64,000 nucleotides of DNA, from assembly GCA_907164885.2 (NCBI GenBank), contig OU015498.1:91521733-91585732 (forward strand). The letters are read 5' to 3'. Each line of letters begins with the position of its first letter. The first letter of the stretch is position 1. Source of the stretch: Dolomedes plantarius (Eukaryota; Arthropoda; Arachnida; Araneae; Dolomedidae). The notes beneath the pieces were generated by a model that worked only from the letters and a program-made list of their open reading frames with translations, did not search any database and had not been told where the DNA came from. This document shows positions 13,762 through 23,174 of this stretch, one piece after another. Both the position numbers and the translations under genes were made by a program.

Positions 13762-13803
13762 ACCTGTGTAGCGTTTTATTGAAAATATGAAATTACCTAA
13801 CTT
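13762..13803 (+). repeat. 42-bp direct repeat, partner at 14374-14415
   Basis: Both copies read ACCTGTGTAGCGTTTTATTG and onward identically through ACCTAACTT, 612 bp apart. They could bound a duplicated or inserted block; neither flank gives a clear element end. Confidence 0.7.
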
Positions 13804-14520
13804 CGTATACTTCTCGTGGGTAAAGGTAGAGGGGTGTTGATGGACCTCAACCCCTCATTTCGAGAATCGACCTCCCCCGAGGCAACAACCTTAAAACCGG
13901 TCCAGGGTCTTCTCTCGGCAGGTGGACAGTATGTGGTGCTTAGAAATTCCAACTGACAACTGTGAAGCCCTAGTCAACATAACGCTACATCATATTCTGT
14001 TCGTTATACGAAAAATATGTAAAGTGATGATATAGAATAATTTTAGTCATTTTTCTCAGAAAAAAAAAATGCAAGTAGTTATCTCTTTTCTCCTTAAATC
14101 GGTCAAATGTTTCTTTAAATTCTTCAAACTTTAATAAAAGGGGTAGACGGGTTTAAACTGTTTACAATAGGATTTTATTTAACAGCTAGTAACTAACTTT
14201 TCGTCTTTTTCTGTCCTTCCATATCAGTATGAATTACTTTTCTAAAACATCCTTAATTTTCTCTGATTATTCAAAATTTTTTTTCCTGATTTCTTACCTC
14301 ACTTTCGAATTTCCCCGACTTTTCTAGGTCCAGACTTACATTTTGAAATTTCCAGCTTACTCTGAATTTTCGAACCTGTGTAGCGTTTTATTGAAAATAT
14401 GAAATTACCTAACTTTTCCAGTTTTTTTGCACCCGAAATTTTCTTAAATACTGAAATTTCCTAAATTTTCATGTTTGTTTTCTTTTACTGATAGGAACCG
14501 TGACCAAAACACTTCAAATT

Positions 14521-15313
14521 TGTTGTTGTTGTAATTGTTTCTAATGCTCCCTTCGCCGTAAGAAAGTCCAGACCAGGTCCATATAGGCTAGTGGGCTGAG
14601 GGGTGTGGCTCCAGTTTATAATGGCACCACAAGGGTCGGAGTCCGATTTAGCCAGGTGCCACCACAATTTTGACCGAGTGACCCCAGGAGTGACATCTGA
14701 GGGTATCGTACCCTCTGTGACCTCATAGAGGGACTTTCCTGTCTACGGATTTAACGTACCCATATCCAGGAGCGATTAGGTAAAGGAAACGAAGATTTCA
14801 GATTACCTGACCGCGCAAGCGTGTCGACTTCGAAATTTGAGGAAGTGGGGATGCATGCAGTACAGCAACCTGGTTTAGCGTCCTGGCACAATTTTCACAT
14901 TACGGAAACACTTTTGGAAACATCTTGCTTCTATGCCAATTTGAGGGCCGTTTTAAACCAAATTGCCAAGCTTGGCGTTGTTAATTGAAAAATGCCCGTG
15001 AGGTTGTATTACTGGCTGCTAGTTTCTGTTGACGACGTAAATATATACAGGTGTTGTTGAAAATCGCATTACCTTAATAAAATCGAAAATAGCGATAAGT
15101 TGCCAGCTTTTGCAAACCTTGTCCACAACCAAACTGAACGCGAGAAAGGTTAAGTTGACACGTATGCGCAGCCAGGTAATCTGAAATCCTCGTTTCCTTT
15201 ACCTAATCGCTCCTTCCATATCCGGCCTAGAAACGGAGGTATTTAATGGCGCTTGTCGAGATTCGATCCCAGCACCGAAAGCCGACGCGCTACCACAAGG
15301 CTACCTCAAGCCC
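14521..15313 (-). mobile_element. SINE-1 copy split by a MITE
   Basis: The 3' tail appears on the plus strand as TTGTTGTTGTTGT, followed by the body with the block gcaccacaagggtcggagtc. The SINE stops at 14767 and resumes at 15215-15224 with the same CCATATCC word. It runs to the tRNA-like head, whose B-box reads GGGATCGAATCTCG on the minus strand. Removing the insertion restores the order of the other copies. Confidence 0.75.
14768..15214. mobile_element. 447-bp MITE with ~42-bp TIRs, nested in the SINE
   Basis: Starts AGGAGCGATTAGGTAAAGGA; the inverted right end (15173-15214) matches over 42 bp with one mismatch. It is flanked by CCCATATCC (14759-14767) and TCCATATCC (15215-15223): a 9-bp duplication with one difference, or a perfect 8-bp one if the element is slightly asymmetric. 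Nine points to a Mutator-like element and eight to hAT. It has no coding capacity. Confidence 0.85.
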
Positions 15314-16083
15314 ACACTTAAAATTTAATTGTACTGAGTAAAAAACACTAAACACCAAAATATTTATCGTGCATTCAAATCACGAGACCACTTCACATTC
15401 ACGAAAGCACAAGAGAACTTTAATGTTATTTTAAATATTAAAGTAAAGCAAAAAAAAGAAAATCAAAATATATGTTAATAATACAACACAAAAAAAAAAT
15501 AAATCTACTACGTACCATGTTCACGCAACCACTTCATATCCTGACATTTATTATTTAATGTAATACACACATTTCCTATAAAAAATAAATAATGTTAAAC
15601 TAAACAGAAATAGCTAGGTGCCTACAGTTTAAAAGAATAATCAAGAATTTAAAAGAGTTGAAAAGAATAAATCATAAAATAAGCAAATCATAATACATTT
15701 AAAAAAATATATAAAAAAAATCAAACACAAAGACAATTTGTATTGTGAACCACAGTCTCGTAAAAAACATAAACAGTGTTGGCAATTAACACCTACACTT
15801 TGCGTATTAGACTTTGGACTTTTAACTAAAACACTTTAGTCAGCATAATGACCGAGTTCGGGCAAGGAGAAAAAAGCGGCTATCACGACTAAGACATTAT
15901 TCTCAATACTTACCCGCTGTCATGTCTAGTTTCGGACAATACTCAGTGCGATACCTTCAATTTCTACGGCAAACCGGAACACACGAATAATCCAAAAACG
16001 GTTCTGGTGTTTTACAGTGGGAAATGAACAGCTCGGAAGTTTGAGTTCAATGTTAGAAAAAAAAAAAAAAAAGAAGAAGAAGA
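15314..16083. other. no gene recognised
   Basis: A-rich DNA with short homopolymers; no supported feature. Confidence 0.5.
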
Positions 16084-16268
16084 GGAAAAAAAAAAGGGTA
16101 CAGTTAAAATAGTTTAACACGGAAAATGCTTTTGCGGAGGCAATGCATAATTCCCCTCTCTCCCCGTTTGAAATGCTTTTCCCTACTACCATTGTGGAGA
16201 CAATAATAGTAATACATAAACCAATAATAAATAAAATATAAAAATTTATTGATGTTTTCATGCGTTAG
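16084..16268 (-). repeat. segment abutting a Helitron 3' end, shared with 19188-19371
   Basis: About 98 percent identical by eye to 19188-19371 (three differences seen) and in the same position next to the CTAG end of a family A Helitron. On the minus strand both copies open, immediately downstream of CTAG, a frame starting MKTSINFYIL with a hydrophobic core and then SNGERGELCIASAKAF, resembling a signal-peptide-bearing start. The frame runs into an A/T homopolymer in both. It may be host sequence carried by Helitron read-through. Confidence 0.6.
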
Positions 16269-17059
16269 CTAGCTGAATACCCGTGCTTCGCTACAGAATA
16301 CATTCAGATTAAATACAACGGTCAATGTATGCAGTTAATGCCAAATATATATATATATACAGTGGAATCTCGATCTATCGTTTTTCAAGGGACCGATTGA
16401 AATGATCGCTAAATGCGGGAAAACGATAGATGCGGAAACATAACAAAGCAATATGATCGTTGGGACTGGATGAAATGAACGACATATACGGAAAAACGAT
16501 GGATCCGAAAACGATCGATCGAGATTCCACAGTATATATATATATATATATACATACATAATAAATACAATGGTCAATGTATGCAATTAATGCTAAAAGA
16601 AAACAAAAAATATATTTATAAAAAAATCGTAACGGATATTTGTATAGACAAAATAATATAGAAGAAAATATTGAAATTAAATCTTAATAGAACATACTAA
16701 AGAATATAGTACAGTTCATATAGTACAGTGTGAGGAACATTTCTTTTACTGTATTTTAATATTTTTTTGGATAATGTCCAATCATCTGCCGCATTAGCAA
16801 GAAGAAAAATAAAAAATTTTTGTCAATTTATTTCGTTGTTATGCACGTAACGCAAAATTAATTTAAAGTATCACAAAAAGAAAAGAAACCATGTGATCAG
16901 CATTTAATAAATTAAATTCAAAAAATTAATCTTTAAAAATTCACCAAAACTCGGAAAATGAAGGTAAAGATCCGAAACAGATTTCATTTTAAAGGAATTT
17001 TTATGATCTTTCTCGTGATATAAAACGGAACTAATACGGAACTGTTTTATATATATAGA
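16269..17059 (-). mobile_element. non-autonomous Helitron, family A, copy A2
   Basis: Minus-strand ends are TCTATATATATAAAACAG and CGAAGCACGGGTATTCAGCTAG, with the hairpin CCGT-a-GC-GAA-GC-ACGG-like arm partly altered. The 5' region is shortened: the block between the GATATAAA and CGGAACTG words is missing compared with A5. A pogo-like MITE sits in its TA tract. Its 5' TC directly abuts the CTAG of copy A3. Confidence 0.75.
16360..16532. mobile_element. pogo/Tigger-like MITE in a TA tract
   Basis: 173 bp starting CAGTGGAATCTCGATC, with the right end inverting to CTGTGGAATCTCGATC, between TA dinucleotides. Internal words such as AACGATAGATGCGG and AACGATGGATCCG repeat the theme. It shares ends and interior with 42409-42573. 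CAGT termini plus a TA target are usual for pogo/Tigger elements. Confidence 0.75.
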
Positions 17060-17189
17060 CTAGCTGAAAACCCGCACTTCGCTACGGAGTACATTCAAAT
17101 TAAATACAACGGTCAATGCATGCAATTAATGTCAAAAATATGTATAAATATATATATTTATAATAAATACGACGATCAATGTATACAAT

Positions 17190-17238
<49 letters not shown>

Positions 17239-19187
17239 AAAAAATCGTAAGGGATATTTATTTTTTTTGGATAATATCCAATCATCTGCTGCATTAGAAA
17301 GAAATTTTTTTTTGTCTATTTAGTTTTTATGCACGTGGTGATAAATTTATTTAAAGTACCAGAAAAAGAAATCACGTGATCAGCATTTAATAAATTAAAT
17401 TCAAAAATTAATCTTTAAAAATTCACCAAAAATCAGAAAATGGAGGTAAAGATTCAAAGAAGATCTCATTTTAAAGGAATTTTTATGATCTTTCTCGTGA
17501 TATAAATTTTATAAACCTCAAATTATTATTTTAAATGCAAACTTTAAAAAAAAATTACAAAAAGCTTAAAAATTCAATTTAAAAAAATCTAAGAAGAATT
17601 TTTCAAAAATATTTCTTAGTGCACCCGTACACCATAAGAAGAATCGCCATGCAAAATTTCAGCCCTTTAGGTCGAGCGGTTTGGTCTGTGCGTTGTATGT
17701 CAATGAGTCAGTGAGTTACGGAACTGTTTTATATATATATGTTGGAACCAAACTCCGAAATCGGTCAATATCCGAAAAAAATGCTCACATCGCGAATGGT
17801 TAACTGACAAATGAGCCAAGTCCGAAATGTGACATTATTTCGGACTCTGTGGACTTGAATTTGCTCACATCACGAATGAATCACTGAAAATTGTGCCAAG
17901 TCCGAAATGTTACATTATTTCGGAGTTTGTGCACTTGAATTTGATCAGTTCGCGATCGGGCAAATCAGTAGTGATCCAAATCTGATTTCACACTTGGTGG
18001 ATGGGCGAAAATAGAGGTAGATGTAAGTGCTACTGTTCACGATGTCCTCTGCTGATGACGATGTTAAATCGGCCACGACTACGTGTGCAAATGAAATGAG
18101 AGATAAATTTCTCGAATTTTTTGGTAGGTTTTTAGAAAGTTCAGGCGACAACAGTTGTGTTTTCACGCTCGAAAAATATGAAAAGTTGATTACGAAAGTG
18201 AAAAGCACTGTGGAGATGTGAAAAAACAAGGAGCCCCTCACCTCTAAGGACTACAGAAGACTAAAAAGGTATGAGCTAGTACCTATTTGTGGTATCGGAA
18301 AATTAATTTTAAAAAATGACAGATGATGACCGAACCATAAAATATTTTTGTCATACTGACGAAATTTTTGAAGTTATTCATAAAGCTCATGTGGAATTGG
18401 GTGACAAAAAAATAAAATGTATGGAGAAGGAACTACAACAGAAATACTGTAATATGCCTCGAAAAGTGATCAAGCTGTACCTTTCTCTCTGTGAACAGTG
18501 TCACTTGAGAAAAAAGGGTAAAAACAAGGGAGTCGCTGTTAAACCAATATGTACTAACGCATTCCGAAAACGAGGACATGTTGACCTTATTGACATGCAG
18601 TCAGAGCCTGGTTGCGATTATAAATTCATTTTGAACTATCAAGATCATCTTTATTACCAAATTCCCTTTTTTACGCTCACTGAAAACGAAAACAGCTGAA
18701 GAAGTTTCTTATAATTCAATGGATATTTTTTGTATCATAGGAGCTCTCTCTATTTTGCAGTCCGATAATAGAAGCGAGTTCTCGAATAAAATCATAAAAG
18801 AGCTAGCATATATGTTTGAAGCAAAAATTGTTAATGGAAAACCCAAACACTATCAAAGAACAAGGCTCCGTCGAATGTGCAAACCAAGATTTTCGGTGAC
18901 GTGGACGGCAGACAATCAGACAAATCAGTAGGCAGAAGGCTTACGAATCGTTCAAATGAAAAAAAAAATCGTATCTACCATCGTGGAATCACCAAAAGCC
19001 CACGCGAAGCTCTGTTTGGTGTTCCACTTACTAACGGACTGCCCAAGGAATTGTGTTGTTCAAAGGACATTGAGACTGAAGAACAACTTGAAGAGGTTTT
19101 GGCCAACATACCTGAAAGTAACATGAAACTCATTCATCAGATTCTGAAAACTCTGATGTGTCCATCTTACAAAGAAGAAAAAAAAGA

Positions 19188-19371
19188 GAAAAAAAAAAGG
19201 GTACAGTTGAAATAGTTTAACACGGAAAATGCTTTTGCGGAGGCAATGCATAATTCCCCTCTCTCCCCGTTTGAAATGCTTTTCCCTACTACCATTGTGG
19301 AGGCAATAATAGTAATACATAAACCAATAATAATTAAAATATAAAAATTTATTGATGTTTTCATGCGTTAG
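19188..19371 (-). repeat. Helitron-linked segment, second copy, inside the Ginger gene
   Basis: Near-identical to 16084-16268, including the MKTSINFYIL frame on the minus strand, and likewise ends at the Helitron CTAG. Its outer edge is an A-rich run that merges with the A-rich Ginger coding sequence, so the exact junction cannot be placed. Confidence 0.6.
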
Positions 19372-19444
19372 CTAGCTGAATACCCGTGCTTCGCTACAGA
19401 GTACATTCAAATTAAATACAACGGTCAATGTATGCAGTTAATGC

Positions 19445-19509
<65 letters not shown>

Positions 19510-19982
19510 AATACAATGGTCAATGTATGCAATTAATGCTAAAAGAAAACAAAAAATATATTTATAAAAAAATCGTAACGGATATTTGTATAGACAAAAT
19601 AATATAGAAGAAAATATTGAAATTAAATCTTAATAGAACATACTAAAGAATATAGTACAGTGTGAGGAATATTTCTTTTACTGAATTTTACTATTTTTTT
19701 GGATAATGTCCAATCGTCTGCCGCATTAGCAAGAAGAAAAATAAAATTTTTTTGTCAATTTATTTCGTTGTTATGCACGTAACGCAAAATTAATTTAAAG
19801 TTTCACAAAAAGAAAAGAAACCACGTGATCAGCATTTAATAAATTAAATTCAAAAAATTAATCTTTAAAAATTCACCAAAAATCAGAAAATGAAGGTAAA
19901 TATCCGAAAAAGATTTCATTTTAAAGGAATTTTTATGATCTTTCTCGTGATATAAATTTTATAACTCTCGGATCATTATTTT
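19372..19982 (-). mobile_element. non-autonomous Helitron, family A, copy A4, 5' truncated
   Basis: The CTAG end and hairpin (minus strand) lie at 19372-19400, followed by a (TA)n tract (about 19447-19505) and family sequence to the word CGGATCATTATTTTAAG. It then stops without the TCTATATATA end and Ginger coding sequence resumes. It is more similar to A2 than to other copies, and shares A2's 180-bp flank. Confidence 0.7.
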
Positions 19983-20712
19983 AAGACAGAGGAAGAGCTG
20001 CGCCTAGAAATGTGATAGCTGTGATAATGGAAATGAACGATGATGGGCTGTTCAAACTCGGTACGAAATCCGGAATATTGGAGAAGTTATATTCCAGAAA
20101 TGAATTCCAAAGGACTGCAGACAACTTCATATCTGAAAAAGACTTTCCAAGCTTCGTACACTCACTTCGAACCACAGTTATCCAGGAATCAGGAAGCTCA
20201 CAAGATTTCGTCCACTGCAATTATAAAAATCAGTGTGAAAGCAAAAGATGCAAGTGCCTATCAACTGGCATCAAATGTAACTCAAAGTATCATAACAGTT
20301 CTGCCTGCAAGAATAAGTAATTTTCGTTTTTTCACTATAGACATAATTTTTTAACTGTGAGGTTTTTAAAATAGTCAATACATATCGTTAAATTTATCTT
20401 TTAACTAATTTCATTCATTTTATTTAAGTCAAATAATTAGAGTTAAAAATGATTGTTTTCTGACTTTGATCATTCTTCAACTGCCCATTCGCAAAGTGAG
20501 CAAATTAGAATGCTCAAAGTGCGAAATGAAATTAAGTGTCGTACTCTGCGCACTTCTGATTTGCCCATACGCGAAATGATCATTTGTAAATGAACCAAGT
20601 TCGAAATAATGTAACATTTCGGACTTGGCCCATTTGTCTGTGATCCATTCGCGTTCTGAGCATTTTTTTTCGGACATTGTCCGATTTCGGAGTTGGGTTC
20701 CAACATATAGAT

Positions 20713-22190
20713 TATGCCATTAATATAACTAACATATAGTAATAATAATACCTAGTCTTCGCAAAAATATGTTCCATGCACGCTAATTCTAGTTGTTAGA
20801 TAGAAGTGATTTTTTTTCCCTTTTTACTCCAAAAAGTTTTTGTTTTTGTTTACGAACCATGTTGTCATTCTTTCGCATTTTATTTCAACTTTTTTTCTTA
20901 TGTGTGATTCTGGAATATTCCGTAGACAGGACAATCAGGACCTTTCTCTTAAATATCCAATTAAAAAGTTTAAACATAAAATTATTGTAAGTGTCAAAAA
21001 ATTAATCAAAAATAGGAACCAGTTTAATTTAAAGATTAAAAGCTAAAAAGATTAAAGCGCAGGTTGTTGGTCGCAGGCCTCAACTTACAGTCTGCAAGCC
21101 AAACGTTTAGACGGTTGGTTCTAAAGCCATTTAAATAATATTTTTCTCTCTTTAATTACCATCACATCCAAACTTCATTTCCCATTCGATTTCTTTTCTT
21201 TATCTTAGTATAAAAAAGGTGTGAAATTATTTAAAATTCCCTAAGTTAAAAGGGTTTGGAAAATCCTTCTACACACCTTGAGAAATATTGAAGAAACGGT
21301 CTCTGAAATAAAGATAATATCTACAAAGTAACTCTCTCACCTTCTTCGAAATGTGTTCCCAAATCTGATGAAAAATATTTTGTAACGTTAAAACTAATAT
21401 TCCTTCAGTTGATGGAACGGCAGAAATTTTATCCCGTACTTAAATGCAACGTCTTCCTTGTGGTTCAAAAATTTGACCATTAGATGACCATTATATGGTG
21501 TGTTTGAAGGGCCATTCCTTTCACAAAATTCTATCGTATTGCAATACCTTACAAAAAAAATTATTTTAGCAGCAACAAAGCATAACTCGACTAAACGCTA
21601 ACAACATATCTCCAAATGAAATAACTAGTTACTTAAACCAATTCGTCACATCCTGCGACGTCATTCCCCATCATGTCGCAAGTCACAACCCCTAATCCGC
21701 TGAATTTAACTGCGACAGTACTCTCCCGTTTATGCGACTGCATCGGGTATCGGTTAAAAGATGTGAAATGAGCAGGCGCGTCTCCTTCAGAAGTGCCAGC
21801 TCATGCTATCGTAGATTCCATTGCTGAGTTTAAAATGGGAGAAGTCAGCGAAAATGCATTGTCAGTGATCCGAATTTCAGAATTTAAGACACGTGGTGAC
21901 ATTCAAGCAGTTTGGTAACTAAGGGAGATAAAATATCGTAAGCTCATCATTCAGGATTCTATCATCATTAGTTTTGCACACTGCTAAGGAGCCAGAGGAC
22001 TGGTTGTAAAGCTCGAATTACAACTTCGTTCATTTCTACAGAATACTCACAAATACTTGAATAAATAAAGTGCAGGCATAAGAACTTAGGTTAAAATACT
22101 ATAACGGCATTTCAAAATGACGCTATCTAGCGGTCAAAAACTGAAATTTTCTGATTGACGGTCAAATGTTGTACTGAGAAAAGAAAGGAT
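20713..22190. other. no gene recognised
   Basis: T-rich DNA with no supported coding sequence or element ends. An open frame at 20793-20990 is Phe/Leu/Ile-rich and looks compositional. Confidence 0.5.
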
Positions 22191-22194
22191 TTAA

Positions 22195-22255
22195 GGCTGC
22201 TGTGTACTAACACCTATTGAATTCGCTCACCTCATTGTTAAGGTGACTGCCTACG
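22195..22255 (+). repeat. terminus of the TTAA family element
   Basis: TTAA at 22191-22194 is followed by GGCTGCTGTGTACTAAC and the rest of the ~60-bp TIR seen at 28354 and, inverted, at 150-233. The second TIR is not seen downstream, so this is a fragment or one end of a larger, diverged element. Confidence 0.55.
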
Positions 22256-22812
22256 TTGAAAATGTCAGTTTTTGACTATTTTGGTCGATTTTATTTTTTG
22301 CAAGAATCGTGTAATTTACTCTTTTCACAACCTCTTTTGTAGATTTTGATTCTACATCAATTAGAAGCAGAGTTATAGCCATTTTTAAAAATATCGTCTG
22401 CTACAAAATTGAAGTGACGATCAACTTTAAATGCGTTTTTCTCAGAATTATGTTTTTTAACACAAATCTCTACCGCTATCATATTTCACATAATGATGCA
22501 CATAATTTGATAAAATTTTTAGGAAATGTTTCAGATGCTATTGTTAATGAAATGACGCACAATAATTGGTGTATAATAAATAGGGTTTTTTTTATTTGGG
22601 GCTGTTGTTTAAGGAAAGGAATGACGATTCGGGAAAAATGTTCATACTGGAACATAAAATTGTCTGTATTATTTTTGCATTTTCTGTATTATTTTTGCAC
22701 TTAAAAACAAGCCAAATTCACAAAACTAATAATAATAAAGGTATTGTACAGGATGTATTTTTTTCTAATGCGGCAGACGGTTTCTGGAGCAATATCCTTA
22801 TCACAATAGTAC

Positions 22813-22994
22813 CAGTGACGTAGCGAGCATAACTGGCGTCCGGGGCACGATACCTTTTTGGCGCCCCCCCCCCCTTCCGTAAAACATATAGTAATATAGT
22901 ATATAGAATTAGTGAAAAGGACCATTTGGCGCCCCTGTTTGAGTGGCACCCGGGACATGATAGACCCCCTTGCTCACCCCACGCTACGCCACTG
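22813..22994. mobile_element. 182-bp hAT-type MITE
   Basis: The left end is CAGTGACGTAGCGAGC and the right end inverts to CAGTGGCGTAGCGTGG. Flanks AATAGTAC (22805-22812) and CATAGTAC (22995-23002) form an 8-bp target duplication with one mismatch. It contains a poly-C run and two GGCGCCCC-type words. Confidence 0.85.
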
Positions 22995-23027
22995 CATAGT
23001 ACACCGCAGTTTTGCTAGCCATTTTAT

Positions 23028-23174
23028 TATGGGGCACCATATAGGCGGACTAGCATTACCCCTATGAAGGGACGACACAAACGGATGCTTTTAGTGACGC
23101 AACGCCGGGATTCGATCCGAGCACCCTCAGTGCCGAAAACCAACTCGCTGTATCACAGGGCCGCCACAAGCCCA
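23028..23174 (-). mobile_element. SINE-1-related fragment (tRNA-like head)
   Basis: On the minus strand it starts TGGGCTTGTGGCGGCCCTGT and carries GCACTGAGGGTGCTCGGATCGAATCCCGGCG, whose B box (GGATCGAATCC) is closest to consensus among the copies. The body beyond the head is short and differs from other copies, so it may be a subfamily. Confidence 0.55.

Larger units (their letters stand above)
13289..13930. repeat. dispersed repeat (family H), interrupted
   Basis: Its outer parts (13289-13413 and 13864-13930) match 33066-33252 in the opposite orientation, including the block around CATGCGATAG/CTATCGCATG-like words and the AACCTTAAAACC/GGTTTTAAGGTT block. In the 33-kb copy these two parts adjoin, so roughly 13414-13863 was inserted here. 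The nature of the repeat is unknown. Confidence 0.55.
18042..20320 (+). pseudogene. KRBA2/Ginger2-type integrase-like transposase, broken
   Basis: The frame opens MSSADDDVKSAT and has a coiled N-terminal segment ending in KSTVEM plus stop (18219-18221). It resumes around 18240 with KDYRRLKRYE, then a zinc-binding-type H...H...C..C block in 18316-18520 (FEVIHKAHVELG, LCEQCHLRKKG). The integrase core follows: GHVDLIDMQ (first D), a frameshift near 18690, LQSDNRSEFSNKIIKEL (second D), another shift near 18855, then EQGSVECANQD (the E). After SPREALFGVPLTNGL the gene is interrupted (19180-19982) and continues to a Cys-rich tail (CKCLSTGIKCNSKYHN) ending at TAA 20320. At least three frame breaks plus the insertion make it non-functional. 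The domain order is that of KRBA2-like proteins derived from Ginger transposons. Confidence 0.8.
17740..20705 (+). mobile_element. Ginger2/TDD-like DNA transposon with long TIRs
   Basis: The element starts TGTTGGAACC and ends GGTTCCAACA, flanked by TATA at 17736-17739 and 20706-20709 (4-bp target duplication). The inverted repeats extend well beyond 150 bp, with recurring blocks around CCGAAAT and TTACATTATTTCGGA at each end. The inside encodes a KRBA2-like integrase pseudogene. Ginger elements are cut-and-paste transposons with retrovirus-like DDE integrases, TGT-ended TIRs and 4-bp duplications, which all fits. The TSD lies in TA-rich sequence, so by itself it is weak evidence. Confidence 0.82.
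17060..20711 (-). mobile_element. non-autonomous Helitron, family A, copy A3, split by a Ginger-like element
   Basis: The 3' end (minus strand) is GTGCGGGTTTTCAGCTAG at 17060. The body runs to 17739, stops inside the terminal TATATA, and resumes at 20706-20711 with TATAGA followed by T. Removing 17740-20705 plus one TATA copy restores the family end. The first base directly follows the TC end of A2, giving a head-to-tail pair with no spacer. Confidence 0.75.
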
